From UBA6022 sp035704495 (GTDB lineage Bacteria > Patescibacteriota > Saccharimonadia > Saccharimonadales > Saccharimonadaceae): a stretch of 12,972 bases of DNA. Under the pieces are notes generated by a model. The model was not told the origin of the DNA, did not search any database, and saw nothing but the letters and a program-made list of their open reading frames with translations. The first letter of the stretch is position 1. Each line of letters opens with the position of its first letter. The translations under genes and the position numbers were made by a program. The stretch covers positions 1 through 12,972 of the forward strand of contig DASSWW010000025.1 of the NCBI GenBank assembly GCA_035704495.1, written 5' to 3'. Positions 1-6,701 of this stretch are shown here, in pieces.

Positions 1-438
1 TTTGACAAAACGTGCTTCAGCATCTTTAAGAAGTTCGTAATCATGCACCAGACCCATCAATGAGGGCCACGCCGGACCAAGCTCACGCTGCAATCGATCA
101 AAAGCAATCTTTTCGGTCAGGCCCTTGGTGGCTAGCTGCTCTGGCGTGGCAGTCAGGCTATTAACGTCGCCAGCAAAGACTTCGACAAAATCATGTACCA
201 TGGCATATCGCGCAATCTTGCCGCTATCTAACTGCGGGTAATATTCGGCTGCATAACTAGTGGCGAGCATCTGTAGGTGCAATGTGTGTTCTCCATCAGT
301 TTCATATCGGCCATGACGCATTGTTGCACGTTTCACATCGATAAATTGATAGACTACCTCGCTAAGGACGCTCAGCTCATCAACCCGTTGTTCAATAGAA
401 GTTTGAGTATATTCCAGATTAGTACTCTGATTCGTCAT
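1..438 (-). CDS. HD-domain phosphohydrolase (YfbR-like / HD_3), C-terminus outside window
   Basis: This is the first 146 codons of a reverse-strand gene that leaves the left edge without a stop. The motifs are those of the HD superfamily of metal-dependent nucleotide phosphohydrolases: GEH with His51, HD at His82-Asp83, and Glu86 and Asp91 in the stretch VHDFVEVFAGD. That layout resembles the HD_3 group that includes the 5'-deoxynucleotidase YfbR, so a cytosolic role in nucleotide clean-up is likely; the substrate cannot be read from sequence. The last metal-binding Asp would lie beyond the window. The ATG at 438 has a purine-rich GAAAGAGAG upstream and lies 20 bp inside the end of the Nudix gene, which implies translational coupling. 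An upstream Nudix hydrolase and a downstream HD hydrolase suggest a nucleotide-sanitising pair. Family confidence is high, substrate confidence low. Confidence 0.85.
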   Translation of the reverse strand, partial: MTNQSTNLEYTQTSIEQRVDELSVLSEVVYQFIDVKRATMRHGRYETDGEHTLHLQMLATSYAAEYYPQLDSGKIARYAMVHDFVEVFAGDVNSLTATPEQLATKGLTEKIAFDRLQRELGPAWPSLMGLVHDYELLKDAEARFVK

Positions 439-1129
439 AGTAAAACTCTCTTTCGGCAAAGGTGACGCCGCTGTCCATTAGGGCCATAAACTCATCAACA
501 CTTTCAAATCGCTTTTCGCAGGTATGAAACTCTTCGACGGTCATCCATTTGTTGTAGCCGCCTTCAAATTGCTCTACCAGTTCGCCGCTAAATTCAGTGG
601 CGTAGACACACAGAAAGATTTTGTCTTCCAGTAATTCACCCGTCCCCCTGGTAAAATCACGCTTGTGATACAGCAGTTTATAGCTAAAGTCAGCCGTAAG
701 TCCAGTTTCCTCCATCAGTTCTCGATTAGCGGCTCCAATTACCGATTCACCCCAGCGCATTTTGCCGCCCAAACGTCCCCAAAAGCCGAAATACGGATTT
801 TTTAGACGCTGCTGGTATAAAAACTCGCGTTCACCATTACTATTTTTTCGTTCCAAGGTGACGACAATTGATACTTTTGGCTGTTTTTCTATCTCGTTTT
901 CATCGGTATCCATTCGATTGGCGTATTCTTTACCTTTGCCGCTCAATTTATAGGACTTGTCAGTTTTTACCACATATTCTTCTTCGATAAGCTTTTTAAT
1001 ATGAAAATTAAAATGATCACTCGTTAACCCAGTCGTTTTTTGCAAATCAGCAAAGCCCGATTTGGGTGTAAATAATAAATGTCGTAATATTGCCACTTGG
1101 GCTGGATGGGCGTTTGGTTCGTAACTCAT
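419..1129 (-). CDS. Nudix hydrolase with N-terminal winged-helix domain
   Basis: This 236-residue protein has two parts. Residues 1-75 look like a winged helix-turn-helix (TSDHFNFHIKKLIEEEYVV, then a basic wing with KLSGKGKEYA). Residues 85-200 are a Nudix domain with a complete Nudix box: Gly122, Glu128, then REL at 136-138, Glu140-Glu141 and Gly143. All catalytic Nudix residues are present, so it should hydrolyse a nucleoside diphosphate linked to another group; the substrate is unknown. The order is winged helix first, Nudix second, the reverse of the NrtR regulators. It could be a ligand-sensing repressor or an enzyme that regulates itself. The ATG at 1129 has a good AAGGAG Shine-Dalgarno sequence five bases upstream. 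It overlaps the downstream HD gene by 20 bp and diverges from rpmB. Confidence 0.9.
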   Translation of the reverse strand: MSYEPNAHPAQVAILRHLLFTPKSGFADLQKTTGLTSDHFNFHIKKLIEEEYVVKTDKSYKLSGKGKEYANRMDTDENEIEKQPKVSIVVTLERKNSNGEREFLYQQRLKNPYFGFWGRLGGKMRWGESVIGAANRELMEETGLTADFSYKLLYHKRDFTRGTGELLEDKIFLCVYATEFSGELVEQFEGGYNKWMTVEEFHTCEKRFESVDEFMALMDSGVTFAEREFYYDESEY

Positions 1130-1214
1130 TAGTACTCCTTAGTATGTCTTATTCACTTATTTCACTCAAGCATAGCCAAATCAATACACAGAAACTAGTA
1201 AACTGCACTTCACC

Positions 1215-1243
1215 TTGACGAAAACGCATAAAACCGCTACACT
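1215..1243 (+). promoter_or_regulatory. sigma70-type promoter of rpmB
   Basis: TTGACG (1215-1220) and TACACT (1238-1243) are separated by exactly 17 bases. The predicted start near 1250 leaves a leader of about 30 bases containing GGAAG (1267-1271) before the rpmB ATG. Confidence 0.75.
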
Positions 1244-1280
1244 AATACAGATTGTAAAAAATAAGTGGAAGTAATAAATT

Positions 1281-1484
1281 ATGGCAGCACGATGTGAACT
1301 CACCGGAAAAGGCAAACAGTTTGGCCACAATGTCAGCTTCTCTTTGCGTCGCACAAAACGTGTTTTTAAACCAAACCTCCAAAAGAAAACTTTTGAAGTC
1401 GATGGTCAAAAAGTTACGATGACCCTGAGCACTCAGGCAATCCGCACGCTGAAGAAAAAAGGCATTCTTGCGAAAGCAAACTAA
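1281..1484 (+). CDS. rpmB: 50S ribosomal protein L28
   Basis: This is a 67-residue basic protein, within the usual 60-78 residue size of L28. It shows the family's N-terminal motif (CELTGKGKQFGHNVS), the RRTKRVFKPNLQ segment, and a lysine-rich C-terminus (TLKKKG). L28 binds 23S rRNA in the large ribosomal subunit. Zinc-binding forms of L28 carry two CxxC pairs. Here only Cys5 remains, so this is the zinc-free type. The gene stands alone on the forward strand with its own promoter (TTGACG/TACACT), a modest GGAAG Shine-Dalgarno sequence and its own terminator. It is a monocistronic unit between two reverse-strand clusters. Confidence 0.96.
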   Translation: MAARCELTGKGKQFGHNVSFSLRRTKRVFKPNLQKKTFEVDGQKVTMTLSTQAIRTLKKKGILAKAN

Positions 1485-1501
1485 AATCCTTATCTTTTCA
1501 A

Positions 1502-1537
1502 AAATACCTCGTTAGTAACGAGGTATTTTTTATTTTT
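1502..1537. terminator. bidirectional terminator between rpmB and the MBL-fold gene
   Basis: A near-perfect 12-13 bp inverted repeat (AAATACCTCGTTA and its complement) is centred at 1515. A T-rich tail follows on the forward strand (1526-1537) and a shorter T run on the reverse strand. It can end both rpmB and the convergent cluster that finishes at 1550. Confidence 0.9.
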
Positions 1538-1549
1538 GATAGCTATACC

Positions 1550-2188
1550 TTAGCTGGTTCGAGTCACTTCGACCACTGTAAGTGTTGGCGAGAGTGATGA
1601 GGCCGCCTTGACTTTATACTTGACAACCGTTTCCACTGGAGCACCTAACTCCTTGACGAACATATCCAGCGTATCCTGGGGCACTTCGTACGCAAGCCCG
1701 CTATCGGCATAGTGTGTCGGAATCACGACCTTTGGATCGATTTGACGAACTAGGCTGGCTGCGCTGGTAGCATCAAGCGTATAACCACCCCCGCCCACTG
1801 GTAAGATTAAAATATCGACAAGGCCCAATGCTTCAAGTTGATCTTCTTCGAGCTTTGCAGCGATATTACCAAGTAGTGCAATCCGTACATCTCCTACTTC
1901 AATGCGATAGACCGTTGCTACTTTTTCATCTGCACTCGTGTCTAGGTGGCGAATCGCCGCCACCCCTTTAATGGAAAAAGATCCAATTTCATAGTCGCCA
2001 GGTCCTTCAATAGGAAGTTGCACCTCATTACTACCCGATGCAAATCGAGCTTCAGTCGCGATCTCGACAGCATCTTTGACATTGAGGTCTTTTAAACCCA
2101 CAACCGACAACTTTGGATCGATAACAGCATTTAGCTTTTTAGTTGCAATTACTACCCCGTTGCCACCTTTGTATTCAATATCAAACAT
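1550..2188 (-). CDS. Metallo-beta-lactamase-fold protein with degenerate metal site
   Basis: This 212-residue protein resembles the UlaG-like Lactamase_B_3 group. It keeps the family's framework motifs: GPGDYEIGSFSIKG (62-75), ILILPVGGGGYTLDA (126-140) and the late VVIPTHY with His159. The signature HxHxDH metal motif is absent. The expected place, around residues 42-55 (EIATEARFASGSNE), contains no histidine. The usual two-metal hydrolase chemistry is therefore unlikely unless replacement ligands are used; it may be a binding or structural paralogue. The ATG at 2188 has a strong AAGGAG. It starts 13 bp after the winged-helix gene, in the same operon, and ends at the bidirectional terminator. 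Confidence 0.85.
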   Translation of the reverse strand: MFDIEYKGGNGVVIATKKLNAVIDPKLSVVGLKDLNVKDAVEIATEARFASGSNEVQLPIEGPGDYEIGSFSIKGVAAIRHLDTSADEKVATVYRIEVGDVRIALLGNIAAKLEEDQLEALGLVDILILPVGGGGYTLDATSAASLVRQIDPKVVIPTHYADSGLAYEVPQDTLDMFVKELGAPVETVVKYKVKAASSLSPTLTVVEVTRTS

Positions 2189-2201
2189 TTCTTTTCTCCT
2201 T

Positions 2202-2792
2202 CTACTGCGTTTTCAGTATATTATCGGTATCGAGCAAAACAGTATTTTTTCCGTTCAGTATCTCTGTAATAAATTTATCACGAACACTCAAACGATAATA
2301 GAACTCATCGTAACTTAAAACACTATAATTCAACTCGCGCGCTTCAATTTTTTCAATCTGTTTAATCGTATTCTTCAGTTTCACTGCCGAGATATCGCCA
2401 ACCAGTAGCAAATCCACCGAACTGGCTGAACCTTTGACAAGCACGCCAGCAAGCACGGCCAATCGCGCACCCGACAGATTCTTTAATAAATCATGCCACA
2501 CGACAACCGAGCTAGCGTCGGCCGCTGACTCAATTCGTTCGTCAGCAAAAATCGCTCGAAATGGTACATAATATTCATAGCGCTGATTAATTTCGTAGTA
2601 CAGTTTGTTGTCGGCACTATCACTGGTAATAATCCCAACCTCTAACATATTTGACAGCTCACGACGAACCGAGTTAATTTGTTCGTCAATCAGTCGGGTA
2701 ATCTCTCGGACGTAAAAAGCCTTACCTGGATTGTTCAGGAATAAGTGTAATAGTTTCACCCGAGTTTTTGAACCAAATAGTGCGTCAATCAT
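2202..2792 (-). CDS. Winged-helix protein with nucleotidyltransferase-like domain
   Basis: In this 196-residue protein, residues 1-70 form a winged helix-turn-helix (RVKLLHLFLNNPGKAFYVREITRLI, then RRELSNMLEVGII), typical of ArsR/MarR-like DNA binders. Residues 100-165 resemble a pol-beta-type nucleotidyltransferase core. The stretch GSASSVDLLLVGD (121-133) matches the GS...DxDLLVVG pattern, but the first catalytic Asp seems to be replaced and only Asp127 remains in the strand. That suggests a degenerate, probably non-catalytic domain used for sensing or binding. A weak AGGTAGAG lies before the ATG at 2792. It precedes the MBL-fold gene by 13 bp and follows miaA after 44 bp, a gap that holds a possible extended -10 promoter. 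Its DNA target is unknown. Confidence 0.8.
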   Translation of the reverse strand: MIDALFGSKTRVKLLHLFLNNPGKAFYVREITRLIDEQINSVRRELSNMLEVGIITSDSADNKLYYEINQRYEYYVPFRAIFADERIESAADASSVVVWHDLLKNLSGARLAVLAGVLVKGSASSVDLLLVGDISAVKLKNTIKQIEKIEARELNYSVLSYDEFYYRLSVRDKFITEILNGKNTVLLDTDNILKTQ

Positions 2793-2821
2793 GTCTCTAC
2801 CTAGAATAACTTTCGTGTTCT

Positions 2822-2830
2822 ATCATAGCA
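2822..2830 (-). promoter_or_regulatory. possible extended -10 promoter for the winged-helix/MBL gene pair
   Basis: On the reverse strand the miaA/winged-helix gap reads TGCTATGAT, a TGn-TATGAT extended -10 element. No good -35 is seen. If used, it would allow expression of the last two genes independently of thrS. Confidence 0.3.
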
Positions 2831-2836
2831 CACCTT

Positions 2837-3727
2837 TTATTCAATGGCGAGGTGCCGAGAGAGGAACTGCTTTGCCTCGGTTAAACCATACCATTGGATA
2901 TACGGATTGCGACGTAGCCACGTTAGCTGTCGTTTCGCCAGACGCCAGTCTACTGTTGTATATTTTTCTTTTACTTCAGCGAGTGTGAGCCGATTTTCCA
3001 GATAGGCATGCACGAGCGGATAGATATTACCGGTCATCGCCTCACTATTCCAACCATACTTTTCGCCCAATATAGTTGCTTCCTCGACAACACCATCTTC
3101 AAATAATTGTTCAGTCCTGGCACTGATTCTTGTTCGTAATACGTCTCTTTCTGTTGCTATTCCTACAATAATGCTTGCGCTTATTGGGGCACTTTTCCTT
3201 GTGGTCGGTTGATTATTTTGTTCAATCGCCCGAATAACATAACGTTTATTATTTTTATTTTCTGGAAGTATAATGTTGTGTTTAGCACAGTACCCATGCA
3301 ACTGTTCGATACTTAATGCGTTCAGCTTTGCTCGCAGTTTGTCGTTTGCTTTGCTACTAAACTGGTAATCAAAAATAACAGCATCAACGTACAGCCCGGT
3401 GCCGCCGACCAAAAATGGTACGTGTCCGCGACGACGAATTTCATCAATCTTTTGATTAGCATACTGTTTAAAATCCGCTGCTGTATACCGTTCATTTGGC
3501 GCAACCAAATCTAGCCCCCAATGTGGCACGCGAGCCCGTTCATCTGGCGTTGGCTTCGCCGTACCAATATCCATCTCCTTGTAAATAGTCCGAGAATCAG
3601 CACAAATAATTTCGCCACCGTATTGTTCAGCTAGTTCAATCGCTAGCGCAGTTTTACCACTAGCAGTTGGGCCGACAATCACGACTAGCGGTTGTGGGGC
3701 AGAGGCTAAAAAATGATCATCCTTCAT
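2837..3727 (-). CDS. miaA: tRNA dimethylallyltransferase MiaA
   Basis: MiaA transfers a dimethylallyl group to N6 of A37 in tRNAs that read codons starting with U. The 296-residue protein has the P-loop GPTASGKT (19-26), the family block starting DSRTIYKEMDIGTAKPT (44-60), FLVGGTGLYVDAV (105-117) and the C-terminal KRQLTWLRRN motif. Length is normal (about 300). I chose the ATG at 3727 because it forms an ATGA overlap with the stop of the upstream gene. An in-frame ATG at 3739 is also possible (300 residues); neither has a clear Shine-Dalgarno sequence, which fits translational coupling. It lies in the thrS cluster, so two tRNA-function genes share a transcript. Confidence 0.96.
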   Translation of the reverse strand: MKDDHFLASAPQPLVVIVGPTASGKTALAIELAEQYGGEIICADSRTIYKEMDIGTAKPTPDERARVPHWGLDLVAPNERYTAADFKQYANQKIDEIRRRGHVPFLVGGTGLYVDAVIFDYQFSSKANDKLRAKLNALSIEQLHGYCAKHNIILPENKNNKRYVIRAIEQNNQPTTRKSAPISASIIVGIATERDVLRTRISARTEQLFEDGVVEEATILGEKYGWNSEAMTGNIYPLVHAYLENRLTLAEVKEKYTTVDWRLAKRQLTWLRRNPYIQWYGLTEAKQFLSRHLAIE

Positions 3728-4044
3728 AACGGCCGCCATCGAATCGCTGCAAAGTTATCAACAACATGATCTGTGCAGGTAATTCCCTCTTGAGCTAGCA
3801 GCTGCGCCTGTACTTCTCGCCCTCCATGAAAACCCGCAGCCAAACCGCCAAAACGATTCACCAATCGATGCCATGGCAAGTCAGTATTCCCATAATGAGC
3901 AATTCCTCCGACAATACGCGAGGCATTGGCATGGCCAGCTAATCCTGCCAAATCGCCGTAGGTAGTTACTTGCCCAGCAGGTACCTGCGACATTAGTCGT
4001 TCGATTTTGGTGCGAAATTCGCTATTAACCATTTGTGATTTCAT
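3724..4044 (-). CDS. Alkyltransferase-like (ATL) DNA repair protein
   Basis: This is a 106-residue single-domain protein of the MGMT DNA-binding fold. The alkyl-acceptor motif PCHR of true O6-methylguanine methyltransferases reads PWHR here (57-60), with Trp58 in place of the catalytic Cys. That substitution defines alkyltransferase-like proteins, which bind O6-alkylguanine, flip the base and pass the lesion to nucleotide excision repair. The helix-turn-helix with VTTYGDLAGLAG, the flipping Tyr29 and the arginine-finger position Arg43 (NASRIVGG) are kept. I chose the ATG at 4044 because AAGG lies nine bases upstream; a TTG at 4053 is a weaker alternative. It overlaps the HAD gene upstream by 20 bp and miaA downstream by the ATGA. 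Confidence 0.92.
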   Translation of the reverse strand: MKSQMVNSEFRTKIERLMSQVPAGQVTTYGDLAGLAGHANASRIVGGIAHYGNTDLPWHRLVNRFGGLAAGFHGGREVQAQLLAQEGITCTDHVVDNFAAIRWRPL

Positions 4045-4618
4045 TAATTGCAACCTTGACTTCGTTCCAATCTACACAGCGTCTCATGCCAGCAAGTGAT
4101 TCATCGCTTTCATTATTCCACGGATAGTCACCAAACAGTATCGCTCCATTCTTAGGCAGCCCATGTTTGACTGCGTCTTGAAGGTGGCGAAAGTTATCAT
4201 CGATAAGTACATTCGCCTCTATACGCCTGCAGACTTCACCTTTTGAGCCAGTCCATCCGACGAAATCAAGTGAGGCAAACACGCCAGGTAGGTCACGCTC
4301 AAGCATACGTTGAGTTAGCTCAAGTTCATCTTGTTTTCGGGCAGTTACCAAGTGGAACGAATGAATACTCGATAGTTCACGAAGTATAGCGACTTCATCC
4401 CGAGTTGGACCTAGTTCGCGATACTCTTCTGTTTTTGTTAGCGCATCCAAACGTTTAACTTGCAACTCTCGGTGAGCTCCCCAGACAGCTTCACTGCCAT
4501 CGTGCGATTGATCAAGCGGTATATTCGTTCCGTGTGCTTTATTATAAGCATCGATAAAATAAGGAGTCGTTGCCACAAGCACATCATCACAATCAACTGC
4601 AATCACCAAGCGTCTCAT
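4025..4618 (-). CDS. HAD-superfamily phosphatase, 5'-nucleotidase (NT5C)-like
   Basis: This 197-residue protein has the HAD motifs. Motif I is AVDCDDVL with nucleophile Asp9 and Asp11. Motif II is in HLVTARK. The late acidic motif is VLIDDNFRH. The layout, including WGAHREL and YRELGP before motif II, resembles the deoxyribonucleotidase/NT5C branch, so dephosphorylation of a nucleotide or similar small phosphate is plausible. The substrate is inferred from family resemblance only. The ATG at 4618 follows directly after the thrS TAG stop with no gap, and AAAGG inside the thrS end can serve as Shine-Dalgarno. It is therefore tightly coupled to thrS. Confidence 0.85.
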   Translation of the reverse strand: MRRLVIAVDCDDVLVATTPYFIDAYNKAHGTNIPLDQSHDGSEAVWGAHRELQVKRLDALTKTEEYRELGPTRDEVAILRELSSIHSFHLVTARKQDELELTQRMLERDLPGVFASLDFVGWTGSKGEVCRRIEANVLIDDNFRHLQDAVKHGLPKNGAILFGDYPWNNESDESLAGMRRCVDWNEVKVAINEITNG

Positions 4619-6427
4619 CTATAAAACCTTTAAATATTCACCGAGGCCTTCAAGCGCGACTTTTTCTTCGCCAATTTGAGTGCGGACGCTGACTTCGCGC
4701 GCTTCTTGGTCTTTTGGCCCGACAATTAACTGCACAGGAATCTTCCAATTAGTCGCCTCGCGTATTTTTTTGCCTAAGCTTTCGTTACGATCATCCCGTG
4801 TATAGCGAAGCTCGTTATACTTAATCGGTTGCATCAGTACGACATTATCGAGTACTTGTTCAATTTCGCTCACATAATCTAGCACGCTATCATTAATCGT
4901 TAGAATACGCACTTGCTCTGGCGCCACCCACAATGGGAACCAACCACCAGTGTGTTCGATAAAGACGCTCATAAAGCGTTCGATCGAGCCCAATAAGGCG
5001 CAGTGAATCATCACCGGACGCTGCACTTGGCTATCGGCATCAATATATTCCAGATTAAAGCGTTCGGGTTGGGCGTAATCTAATTGTACGGTTGCCACCT
5101 GTAGTTTACGTCCCAGTGCATCGATTGCCATAAAGTCCATTTTTGGACCATAGATTGCCGCTTCACCAATCCCCAATTCATACTCTAGTTCAAAGTGTTT
5201 TGCTAATTGCTCAATTGAATTTTGGGCGCGCTCCCACGAATCCAAATCACCTAAATACGCCCCCGTATCATCCCTAAACGATAGGCGCAGTGATAATTTT
5301 AAGCCAAGCTGCTCGTACATTGATTGCGAGGCTTTAATCAGTTCGGCAAAGATGCCTTCGACTTGTTCTTCCGTACAAAACACATGCGAATCATCCTGTG
5401 TAATTGCCCGCACACGACTCAGACCGCCCAGCTCGCCACTTTTTTCATCTCGATAGACAGTGGTTGTTTCCAAATACTTTTGCGGTAAATCCCGATAGCT
5501 ACGTGGCCGTGAGGCGTAAATTTGCGTATGATGCGGGCAATTAACTGGCTTCAAGGCTAATTCATCACCTGTTTCACTAGAGGTAAAACGTAACAGTTCC
5601 GGAAACTTTTCGAAATGCCCTGACACTTTGTATGCATCAATTTTGGTAATATGCGGAATCCAGACTTTTTGATATCCATTATCTAACCGAAAGGACTGAG
5701 CAAACTCGTTTAATTTATCTCGTAGCACTGTTCCCCGCGGCGTAAACATTGGTAGTCCTGCACCGATTAACGGTGAACTCACAAACAGATCGAGTTCCTT
5801 GCCTAATTTGCGGTGATCGCGCTGTTTCGCCAATTCAACTCGCTCTAAATACTCATCCAACTCTGTTTGTGCTGCAAACGCTACCCCATACAACCGCTGC
5901 ATCTGGGGATTTGTCTCTTTACCTCGCCAGTAAGCACCTGCCACGCGTAGTAACGTAAAAGCTCCGACATCTTTAGTGTTGGTTACATGCGGTCCACGGC
6001 ACAAATCAACAAAATGACCATTTTTATAAAACGAAACGTTTTCGATTGCCGCATCGCTATCAGTTGCCAAACCAAGTTCATTCACATCAAGATCTTTAGC
6101 AACCGTTGTGCCAGATCGTTTCAAATCGTTCAACAACTCTTCTTTATATGGCTGGTTATTCTTTTTCGCCCACTCAATCGCCTGGTCAATTGGCATATCG
6201 AAGTGTTCAAAATCATCCCCATAGGCAATAATCTTGCGCATTTCTTTTTCAATTTTGGCAAAGTTAGCTTCGGAAATCTTTTTTTCGCCCAAGTCGATGT
6301 CGTAATAAAAACCATTATCAACCACGGGGCCAACACCAAACTTCGCCTCTGGCCATAGACGCTGGACTGCGGTGGCGGTAATATGCGCCAAACTGTGTCG
6401 CATTGCGTATAATTGTTCGTCGTTCAT
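4619..6427 (-). CDS. thrS: Threonyl-tRNA synthetase (no TGS domain)
   Basis: This enzyme charges tRNA-Thr. The 602-residue protein starts straight at the editing (N2/SAD) domain, with HSLAH (His11, His15) and CRGPH (Cys143, His147), the four residues of the editing site. The class II catalytic core follows, with zinc ligands Cys297 (NCPHH), His348 (DDSHVF) and His475 (MIHCAL), motif 2 around VYRDEKSGELGGLSRVR and motif 3 GSIERF (480-485). The C-terminal anticodon-binding domain begins near APEQVRIL. The N-terminal TGS domain of longer ThrRS (about 640 residues) is missing. I chose the ATG at 6427 because of AAGGAG at 6435-6440. An in-frame extension to 6502 would translate through the leader terminator and is rejected. 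Expression is probably controlled by the T-box leader. Confidence 0.97.
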   Translation of the reverse strand: MNDEQLYAMRHSLAHITATAVQRLWPEAKFGVGPVVDNGFYYDIDLGEKKISEANFAKIEKEMRKIIAYGDDFEHFDMPIDQAIEWAKKNNQPYKEELLNDLKRSGTTVAKDLDVNELGLATDSDAAIENVSFYKNGHFVDLCRGPHVTNTKDVGAFTLLRVAGAYWRGKETNPQMQRLYGVAFAAQTELDEYLERVELAKQRDHRKLGKELDLFVSSPLIGAGLPMFTPRGTVLRDKLNEFAQSFRLDNGYQKVWIPHITKIDAYKVSGHFEKFPELLRFTSSETGDELALKPVNCPHHTQIYASRPRSYRDLPQKYLETTTVYRDEKSGELGGLSRVRAITQDDSHVFCTEEQVEGIFAELIKASQSMYEQLGLKLSLRLSFRDDTGAYLGDLDSWERAQNSIEQLAKHFELEYELGIGEAAIYGPKMDFMAIDALGRKLQVATVQLDYAQPERFNLEYIDADSQVQRPVMIHCALLGSIERFMSVFIEHTGGWFPLWVAPEQVRILTINDSVLDYVSEIEQVLDNVVLMQPIKYNELRYTRDDRNESLGKKIREATNWKIPVQLIVGPKDQEAREVSVRTQIGEEKVALEGLGEYLKVL

Positions 6428-6452
6428 ATTAGTTCTCCTTATAGTGTTAATT

Positions 6453-6504
6453 AAAAAACATGCGATGACTAGATTTGAAAACTTCAAAACTATATATCGC
6501 ATGT
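6453..6504 (-). terminator. leader terminator of the thrS T-box
   Basis: On the reverse strand ACATGCGAT (6504-6496) pairs with ATCGCATGT (6466-6458). An inner stem (TAGTTTTGAA with TTCAAATCTA, one mismatch) extends it, and a run of six T follows (6458-6453). It sits just after the T-box antiterminator and just before the thrS Shine-Dalgarno sequence, the expected place for a regulated terminator. Confidence 0.75.
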
Positions 6505-6506
6505 CT

Positions 6507-6632
6507 CGGACTCATTTCTGGATGAGCGGTTCCACCGGACTTCCTGGTGCTCCAGGCGCTTATGAGGTGACGTTATCGTACGTGACCACTTCCCACGGAA
6601 CTCGGCGGATGGTTGGGCCGCGTCATCGTTCG
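6507..6632 (-). promoter_or_regulatory. T-box riboswitch in the thrS leader (compact Stem I)
   Basis: On the reverse strand the antiterminator core reads CGG, then the 7-base bulge TGGAACC, then GCTCAT, loop CCAGAA, ATGAGT and CCG (6537-6507). This is the T-box layout: a lower helix, a UGGN bulge that pairs with an uncharged tRNA NCCA end, and an upper helix. The bulge TGGA would need a tRNA with discriminator U. Just upstream is a small hairpin CCTGG-AGCA-CCAGG (6556-6543) in the Stem III position. Further upstream GATGACG (6627-6621), resembling the conserved base of Stem I, can pair imperfectly with CGTCACC (6572-6566). A Thr codon ACC lies at 6613-6611 as a candidate specifier. From predicted start to T-box there are only about 95 bases, so Stem I must be short. 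Confidence 0.8.
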
Positions 6633-6637
6633 CTCTT

Positions 6638-6667
6638 ATCATATACTATTGTCCCCAATTATTGCAA
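6638..6667 (-). promoter_or_regulatory. promoter of the thrS leader
   Basis: On the reverse strand TTGCAA (6667-6662) and TATGAT (6643-6638) are 18 bases apart. The predicted start is near 6632, giving the T-box leader. The -35 hexamer is palindromic and is shared with the divergent tRNA-Val promoter. Confidence 0.6.
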
Positions 6668-6690
6668 CGCCCGCCCCTGTCTGATATCAT
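6662..6690 (+). promoter_or_regulatory. promoter of tRNA-Val(GAC)
   Basis: TTGCAA (6662-6667) and TATCAT (6685-6690) are separated by 17 bases. The predicted start near 6697 leaves a 5-base leader before the mature tRNA at 6702. Confidence 0.65.
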
Positions 6691-6701
6691 AAGAAAGCTA
6701 T

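Noticed and set aside
1131..1200. promoter for the Nudix gene (TATGCT near 1174-1179 or CATACT near 1141-1146)
   Set aside because: Candidate -10 boxes exist but the -35 matches are poor, and the second would start inside the Shine-Dalgarno sequence; not strong enough to list.
6428..6502. N-terminal extension of thrS to an ATG at 6502
   Set aside because: It would be translated from inside the leader terminator hairpin, has no Shine-Dalgarno sequence and is unlike ThrRS; AAGGAG precedes the ATG at 6427.
6372..6692. 106-codon forward ORF opposite the thrS leader
   Set aside because: It is the antisense of the T-box, terminator and promoter; no start signal and no protein likeness.
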